Shown: positions 57,765 to 64,000 of the stretch, piece by piece
Numbering within the stretch: position 1 is the stretch's first letter
Layout of the letters: every line of letters begins with the position of its first letter
Assembly (NCBI GenBank): GCA_037074615.1
Contig: CM073519.1
Coordinates: 23,705,001 to 23,769,000, forward strand
Origin: Leucaena leucocephala
Lineage: Eukaryota > Streptophyta > Magnoliopsida > Fabales > Fabaceae
DNA: 64,000 nt
Reading direction: 5' to 3'
Notes under the pieces: generated by a model
Told to the model about the DNA's origin: nothing
Database searches by the model: none
Seen by the model: the letters and a program-made list of their open reading frames with translations, nothing else
Program-made: the position numbers and the translations under genes

Positions 57765-59689
57765 CCCCCAATTCCAGACTTGTTTGGCAGCTTAGAAGCC
57801 TTGGGGAACCTCTGCCAAAATTTACTTTGAAATAAGAAAGAAGCGTACACCTTGGAGCAATAAAGGTAACTAGTTCCTTTGATCTTGAACTTTGTTCTAA
57901 CAAGTTTGCTCTTGGTTTTAAGAGGTTTCTATGGCACTTTCCCTTTGTTGTTGTTGCTGGCCATGCTGTTCATATTTGGTGGGAATAAGAATTTTATGTT
58001 ATGGATAGTTTAGATAAGCTTAAACAAGCTAGAATCAAGTGGTATTAGCTTGGAAATTCAAGTATACATGTAGTTAGGGTTTTATGTTCTTGGCTGCCAC
58101 TGTATGAATAACTGTTCATATGTTAGAATTTCATGATTTTGATGCTTCCAATAGGTTTAAAATGGAAAATTCTGTGGGAATAAAGTAGTGAAATAAGTAG
58201 TGGAAGCATTGTAATTAAAATGAGAATTTTTGGAAAACAAAGGGAGATATTTCAGTTCTGTATAGTAACCAAGGATGTGATTTGATTTTGGAAAATTTGA
58301 TTTCATATTTGGATTCTACATGAAAAATTATGTAGAAATGAACCATGAGAATTTATTTTATAAAGATGGAAGCATAAGTCATAAAGTAGACAAAGAATGG
58401 AATCTAGTTAGAACCTAGTCTTGGAATTGTTTTGAAGTTGAGTTGTAACTTGATGTTACTTTGCAATGGCTAGGTTTTGACATTCGTAAGGGAAGAAGAC
58501 CATCTCAAGAAGAATTTGTCAAGGATAATTTAAGAGGTAGTAAGAATACCTAACTATAATGTTATGTTTGTTTGATTGGATGCTTGCTTGTTATTTTTGA
58601 TGTTTGGTTGAGCTTAACATTATACTATGATGATGATGATGAAGTTTGAATGATTGCAACTCCTTGTAACTAATGTCATGACAATATGCATGTTAGAGTT
58701 TGCTTATGTATGAACATGAAGTAGCTCTCATCTCATGATAACATGTTAGGCATTTAATCAATCATGCATGATATTATAGTTTGTATGACTTGCTATTGAG
58801 ATTTTCATGAAATCTCATTCTTTCCATATGCATAAGCATGCTATAGATGCTGGAACCTCCCAAGGAAATGGTTAAATGTGGATGTTTGAATTGGCGTAAT
58901 AAGTTATACTTACTACTTGGCACTATGAGATGACTTGATGGGATACCTAGCATATTATAGTGTGATTATTGTATTATGAGGCAGTAACCTTGTGAAGGTA
59001 ATTACAATGACTTAACCAATGAGTTTGGATGAGAAATTTGGCATGAAAGTAGTTAAGATACATATCTTTAAATGGACACTAAAAATGTCTCAATTGGTTA
59101 AATATTTGATTTAATATGAGTTTTATAATTTGATATAAAATTTGGAATTGAGATAAAGTGAGTAGCTGGAGGTAGTGACGTTCAATTGCTGCTTTCATAT
59201 AGTAAACGAGCGAATTTCTCTATGAAATTTTATGGTCTTAAAGAAAACATCTGGAGCTTCAAATCCATAGGTAACACGTTTCCTTTCGACAATTAATCAA
59301 GGAGAAATTGATTTTTGAATTAAAGGCAAAGAAGCTGGAACTTCCATATTTACCAAATGAACAATGTTTTTCAATGAATAAACTGATTTCATTAGGACAA
59401 TGAAACCTCAGTTTTATATTTTTCCTTCAAATTTAAATGAATTACCTTCCATTAGAGTTTGGAACCACTCCATTTAAATTGTTCTATATTTAATTATGAA
59501 TTTTCAAAGTTAGGAATATATTTTATATTACCAAATGAACAATACCCAAGAAGTATTCTCCTGAAAATTCAAATTTTTAAAGCAAAGAGATATGTAATTA
59601 GTTCAAGTTACTTCCAATTGAGGATAATTGAGGTTGAACATAAGGATACAACAAGTAGTTTGTTAAATGGGTAAATAAAATCAGATAAT

Positions 59690-60290
59690 TGTTGTGACTC
59701 TATATTCTGGTCGCGACCTTGTGATGTTATTTTCTCGACTAATATGTATGAATATGTCAAGTTTCTTCTCTATGAAACATAGTTGTGACTAATTCTTATG
59801 TTTGTCACAACTCTAACTCTCTATGACAATTCGTCACGACCAGTAATTACATTTTATGATGTTTACCTATCTGTGATGTTTAGTCATGATCTGTGCTTAT
59901 ATTTGTCGCAACTATAACTCTGTGACTTTTGGTCATGACTGGCTTAACACTTGGGTCATGACATGAGCATGTGTGTTTGGCAAGATTACTCTATGTGATT
60001 ATGAGTTATGACCAGTGTCCATGTACATTGCGATCACTGTTCCTTGATTTCTAAAAATTTCTCCTTTATGTAAACTAGTCGCGACTTGAAGTCCTGTTTG
60101 TCACAACTACAATTGGTTCTCAGCTGAAACATTCTTCTATTTCATCTTCATCCTCATCATCAAGCCTTTATGCATCCTAGTCATGACCTGAGTATTGGCT
60201 AGTCATGTCTCATATTCTCTGTTACTACTAGTAGCGAACTAAACACCTTCACATAGCAACTTGGACATAGCTTTCTATAAACATTCTCTT
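59690..60290 (+). repeat. Second array of gtcgcgac-type palindromes
   Basis: Two perfect 10 bp palindromes remain, ggtcgcgacc (59709-59718) and agtcgcgact (60077-60086). Decayed forms such as agttgtgact, cgtcacgacc, agtcatgatc, tgtcgcaact, ggtcatgact, gagttatgacc and agtcatgacc occur between and around them at 30-70 bp spacing. It starts about 35 bp after the agtag duplication at the end of the second Athila-like element, so it lies in that element's 3' region or a neighbour's leader. Confidence 0.65.
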
Positions 60291-60949
60291 ATAATGTTCT
60301 TTGTCCAATTTTTACTTTAGCAATGACCAATTCTTTTTCTTGACTTTGATAAATTTGAATCACTCAAAACTCATCCATATCTATCTACCAAAAATAAATT
60401 AAATAGGGAACATACTCATATAGATGTTCAACCAACTAGCATTTCATCATATCACATAAAAACTCATGTTTCATGTCATCATAGTATTTGTACATATATT
60501 ACATACATGTCAATTACATATAAGAGGTATGTCATAACTATTATACATCTATGTAATTACTTTACACTTTTTACATATTCACATAACCCCTCAACTCAGT
60601 TTAAAATATTTTCTAATGAACTGCAAGTACTTTTGCATATGAAAATGCTAACCCTGTATATCAATTGGCGGATCATTCGCCAATAATTCACTTAGGGTTA
60701 TATGATAGTATCTTTCTTACTACCAACTTATGCTAGTCTTCTATAATATAAACCTGATTCAAATCTATGCCCTCCATTTAATATCTGTCTATAATCCCTG
60801 CTACAATATTGAGAAAATACAAGTAGACTGACTACTCTTGATCTCTAGTTCTATCAATCCCTTTATCTAGATTGAGTAATTAACTATCTACAGCTTTCTT
60901 GAGACTGATATAGTCAACATTATATACCTTTGACAAAGAAGGTTGGTGT
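60291..60949. other. Unassigned AT-rich DNA
   Basis: I see no coding motif, LTR terminus or repeat that I can place. It could hold the lost 3' LTR of the second Athila-like element, but nothing matches the 5' LTR remnant at 31553-31715. Confidence 0.5.
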
Positions 60950-61430
60950 TGACTTGGACAAGAAAAGTCTCACTATATTTATCTATAAAGTCATATATTC
61001 TTGGATTGTGAGAATAGGAAAGGATTGTCATAGACTATAGCTGGGTCTTTGGTCGAGGAGTAACAATATCTGGTCTACTTGTAACCTAATACCAGTACTC
61101 AGTTTCCTCAGCCATAATTTGTCCTCTCATTAGAGGAATGAAGTTTGTATCAGGGTTAGAGGGCACTATAAGAAACTCATACCATATAAAGTTGCTAGAC
61201 TCAGTATCATCTGGTATATGCATAACTTTAGGCTAAATCTCTACATGATCTCTAAAATGCTTTGTTAAATCGAAAGAAATATCTATGGGATATTCTACTA
61301 TAGAGTTTCCTGACTGATCCTCTATACCATCATTTAAACTCCCTTTACTGTATGGAAGATGATCAAAGTCTGGATGTACATAATCTTCATAATCATTACT
61401 AGCCAGGGATCTCCTTTATTAATTGATGAC
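60950..61430 (-). pseudogene. Unknown minus-strand coding relic
   Basis: One minus-strand frame reads through about 160 codons with three TAG stops (at about 61232, 61087 and 61032): DYEDYVHPDFDHLPYSKG, then EYPIDISFDLTKHFRDHVE, PDDTESSNFIWYEFLIVPS, IPLMRGQIMAEETEYWY and VTSRPDIVTPRPKTQL. The bias towards D, E, P and aromatic residues suggests former protein coding. I do not recognise the family. All three stops are TAG and could come from CAG. It could belong to a transposon or a retroelement extra ORF. Confidence 0.45.
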
Positions 61431-62531
61431 TCTAACTTAACTTTATAAAATCATATATCTACTCCTATAGGATTAGCTTAATTAAGCATTGCTAACTATC
61501 ACAACAAATATCGTAACTTAACAAAGTACTTACTAGTTAGAGTTAGGGTTTGGGGATTGTCCTATCTGATACCAGAAACTTCTGCTTTAATACTAAAATG
61601 TAATATATTTACTTTTGTATATCTTAAGAACTATTCGGTAGCATTTAGAACCACTTACATGACCTTTGAAGTCTATTAGCTAAATATGAAATTTTACTCT
61701 TCACGAGTTACTGTTCATATGGTATTTTAGATTAGGCAATGAACTTTGAGAAACCATAATTAATTCTTGAAAAGTCAAAATCAAGTGATTCAAAAAGCTA
61801 CGTGAATATAACATCTTGACATATAAGAGAAAAATAAGTTCCTGACCAAATACTTTTTAATCATCAAATATTACTATTTATTTGGTCAAAAATTCAGAAA
61901 ATAGATTATGGTTCCTGATTTTGGAAAATTTGTTCTCTTTATATAGTATCAAAATAAGGCATACTTAGTGTCAAAACAAAACTTGACATGTTAACTAAAT
62001 GTCTGTAAAATTTCATACATTTATTCAATTATTTACTATTTTTCTTTACATCATGAACATCACTGCTCTAATTGGTCATATTATATCATTACATGTAACA
62101 ATTCTTCATGTAACATTTCTACTACCTAATCCCTAACTTCTCTTCATGCTTCTTCATCTTTTTTCATCATTCATGAACCTACTAGGATTGGGATTACTAG
62201 GGAAATCTCAGTAGTAAATGGTATTAAATAGTGCATGCATTAATGTAAATACTTGTGCTTGCTTGTGAAAGTGTTAACATTGTGTAATGTGCATGCTTCC
62301 ATGTAACATATGAAATACAATTAGCCAAAGTAATCATAGAAATAGAGCTTCAATAATTAACATATATGCAAACAATTCAACATATCTATAAAACAACCAA
62401 GCATAACATCCAATACATACAAGTTTAGAATAATTTACTATCTCACATGCTTGACATTCCTTTACTTTATCTTTACTTCTTCCTTCTTACTTCTCCATGA
62501 TATGTGGCTACCCTCTTTTAAGCACACCAAT

Positions 62532-64000
62532 TGAAACATCCTCATTTTCATACGTCTTAGGGACCAAACGGTAGTATCTGGAACCACTTTTAAGGCTATT
62601 GAAGTCAAATTACTCAATCTAGAATTTTACTCTTAGCGAGTACTGTTCACTGTGTAAATTTTAGAGGAGTGACTAGACTTCAAAAAATTATAACTAATTC
62701 TAGAAAAATCAAAACAAAGTGGTTCAAATTGCTACACGAAGCTAACTTAATGCTCTTTCAGGAAAAAATAACTCGTTGACAACGAATTGACCAGGTCAAT
62801 GCCAATAAATGTCTGAAGTTTACTGTTCATCCTGCATTTTCCCCTAATTTCAGCACTTTGGTCCCAACATTTGCACTAACCAATCCCCAGCTTTTCTTCA
62901 TGCTTCTTTAGTCCTCTTCTAACATACCTATGGGATTGGGATTACATATAAGGGGGATAGATTTTTGGGGAAATCTCAGAAGCAAACATAAACCATACAA
63001 TGTATGTAACTATATGCTTGATGTTACTATGTGTGCACTTAATGATCATGCTTGCATCATGATAACATACATGCGTCCATGTTACTTAAATATAACATAT
63101 GACCATAGCATAAAAAGAAACAGAGCATTACTTAATCATACATGCTTCACATCATCAAGGTAAGAAAACATCACATAAAACATCCAAGCAGTATAAGCAT
63201 ACAAGTAGGTAAGTCTACTACCTGGCATGTAGCCTTTCCTCTAGCTCCTAGCCTTGCCTCTAAGGTTCCTTGTCATATCCCAATTTTTGGGCCTAGAAGC
63301 TCAGTTGGTAACCTGAAAAAGGAAAGCTACTAGACCCTATTGTGCAGGAGTCTTAGAAGCATACAAATGATGTTTAGGGACTAAATTGCAAGAAAGTGAA
63401 AATTAAGAAAAAATAGTGAAAGTCCCTATAGGCATAATGGAAAAGTAAGGTGTTTCTTGGGAACTGAGCCACCAGAGTGCTTGGTCTTGGTTAAAAACCC
63501 AATATGACATTTTAAAGCCAAAAAACGTAGGCCCAAGGGTTATGGGAGTTTGAGAGATATTAAAATAATATTTTAGGGCTTTTCAATAAAGTAAAGTGAC
63601 TCGGTCAAAGATATAACTGGGGAAAGTGATCTGGAATCATGAGTTGGCATAAAAGGGACCCACAAGGTGCCACATGGCATTATTACAAGAAAAAAAGAAA
63701 AATTAAGGACACATGTCATGAGATTAGAAAAAGGAAAAAAAGTAAAAGGACACGTGGCACAATCTCGGCCATTCATTATATGAAAAGGCTCTAGAATTCT
63801 TTGGAGAGGTTGAGTCAGCTAGTGAGGTGTCCCAAGGGCTCCACCAATTGTGCCACATACCCCCTGAGGTAAGTAGAGCTATACTAGATAACAATAAAGA
63901 TATTATTATGCTATGTATAAGCTCTGACTTATGAGAAGAAGAGACCTTAGAGGGAAGGCTAAGAGCTGGAAGGAAAGGCTACATGCCAGGTAGTAGATTT
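62532..64000 (-). mobile_element. Partial family A LTR, reverse, nested; runs off the window
   Basis: It begins tgaaacatcctcatt after ccaat (62527-62531) and matches the copies at 34181 and 8856 through 63270, including ttgaccaggtcaat-type words near 62790. At 63271 a forward family A LTR is inserted. The rest is outside the window. Confidence 0.75.
63271..64000 (+). mobile_element. Partial family A LTR, forward, inside the reverse family A LTR
   Basis: It begins tgtcatatcccaattttt after ttcct (63266-63270) and is colinear with 19603-20165 and 23304-23340. At about 63867 it jumps to sequence like 23792-23910 (gtaagtagagctatactag), so it has an internal deletion that removes the TATA box and purine tract. 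The window ends inside it. Confidence 0.75.

Larger units (their letters stand above)
55773..59653 (+). mobile_element. Solo LTR, Tekay/Del-like family C (second subfamily), with LINE fragment
   Basis: Exact duplication agtag (55768-55772, 59654-59658). Ends are tgtcatacctccaa and aaggatacaaca. Removing the LINE fragment leaves about 3.1 kb, colinear with the reverse copy at 25179-28400. A TATA box is at 57757-57764. It contains no coding sequence of its own. The open frames at 57008-57259, 57547-57795 and 59459-59674 are LTR sequence. Confidence 0.85.
31553..60290 (+). mobile_element. Second Athila-like Ty3/gypsy element with nested insertions
   Basis: An LTR remnant, a tRNA-Asp-type primer-binding site, a leader, gag, protease, RT, RNase H, integrase and the post-integrase motif follow in the right order in one orientation. 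They are interrupted by insertions at 34181-39164, 40060-52348 and 55773-59653, each with an exact duplication. Stops and frameshifts in every domain make it non-functional. The 3' LTR is not identified; I set the end at the second palindrome array, so the right limit is uncertain. Confidence 0.75.
61599..64000 (-). mobile_element. Partial family C LTR, reverse, interrupted; runs off the window
   Basis: It begins tgtaatatatttactttt, preceded by taaaa (61594-61598), and aligns with the start of the reverse copy at 25179 (ttagaaccactta, acttcacgagttactgttcat). Only 61599-62531 is visible before another LTR starts. The other end and its duplication are beyond the window. Confidence 0.7.

Noticed and set aside
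55773..59653. Second complete gypsy element between 55773 and 59653
   Set aside because: Only one LTR is present with the agtag duplication at its two ends. The only coding sequence inside is the unrelated LINE fragment.
1..64000. tRNA, rRNA or host genes
   Set aside because: I looked for cloverleaf-like boxes, conserved rRNA blocks and spliced host coding regions and found none. The tRNA-like matches are primer-binding sites.

Overview
This 64 kb window is plant nuclear DNA made almost entirely of transposable elements nested inside one another. I see no host protein gene and no rRNA or tRNA gene. The plant origin rests on the element families: Athila-like and Tekay/Del-like Ty3/gypsy elements, SIRE-like and another Ty1/copia element, a CACTA transposase-associated domain and an RTE-type LINE tail. 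The DNA is AT-rich, and most coding remnants carry scattered stops and frameshifts. The species cannot be named from the sequence.

Layout, left to right. (1) 1-1752: a deletion derivative of an Athila-like gypsy element (LTR end, primer-binding site, fused gag ends, 3' motif; no pol). (2) 1753-5328: decayed DNA, possibly a short copia-like element and transposase remains, then an 80-81 bp repeat array and the start of a CACTA transposase-associated domain. (3) 5329-28668: a SIRE-like copia element (target duplication atttc) that splits this domain; the domain resumes in frame at 28674. The element has 2.5 kb LTRs, a gag relic and an envelope-like third ORF, but no recognisable pol. Into it were inserted Tekay-like LTRs at 8856-11443, 14854-16728, 19603-24614 (itself holding one at 20170-23298) and 25179-28400. 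(4) 28755-31552: a fold-back LTR structure. (5) 31553 to about 60290: a second Athila-like element with gag, protease, RT, RNase H and integrase relics. It is interrupted by a non-autonomous Tekay-like element (34181-39164), a solo LTR (40060-52348) and another LTR (55773-59653, with a LINE fragment inside). (6) 40108-48990: a young, nearly intact copia element inside the 40060-52348 LTR. Its two 1817 bp LTRs differ at one base that I could find, and its polyprotein is intact except for one frameshift between RT and RNase H. (7) 60291-64000: unassigned DNA, an unknown minus-strand coding relic and three more nested Tekay-like LTR pieces that run off the window.

Ten element insertions are bounded by 5 bp target-site duplications (nine exact, one with a single mismatch), so much of the order of events can be read directly. 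The CACTA relic predates the SIRE-like insertion, which predates the Tekay-like LTRs inside it. The second Athila-like element predates its three gypsy-type insertions, and the copia element at 40108-48990 came last in its stack. No genes act together as a host pathway here. The functional content is retrotransposon machinery, LTR promoters and cis signals.
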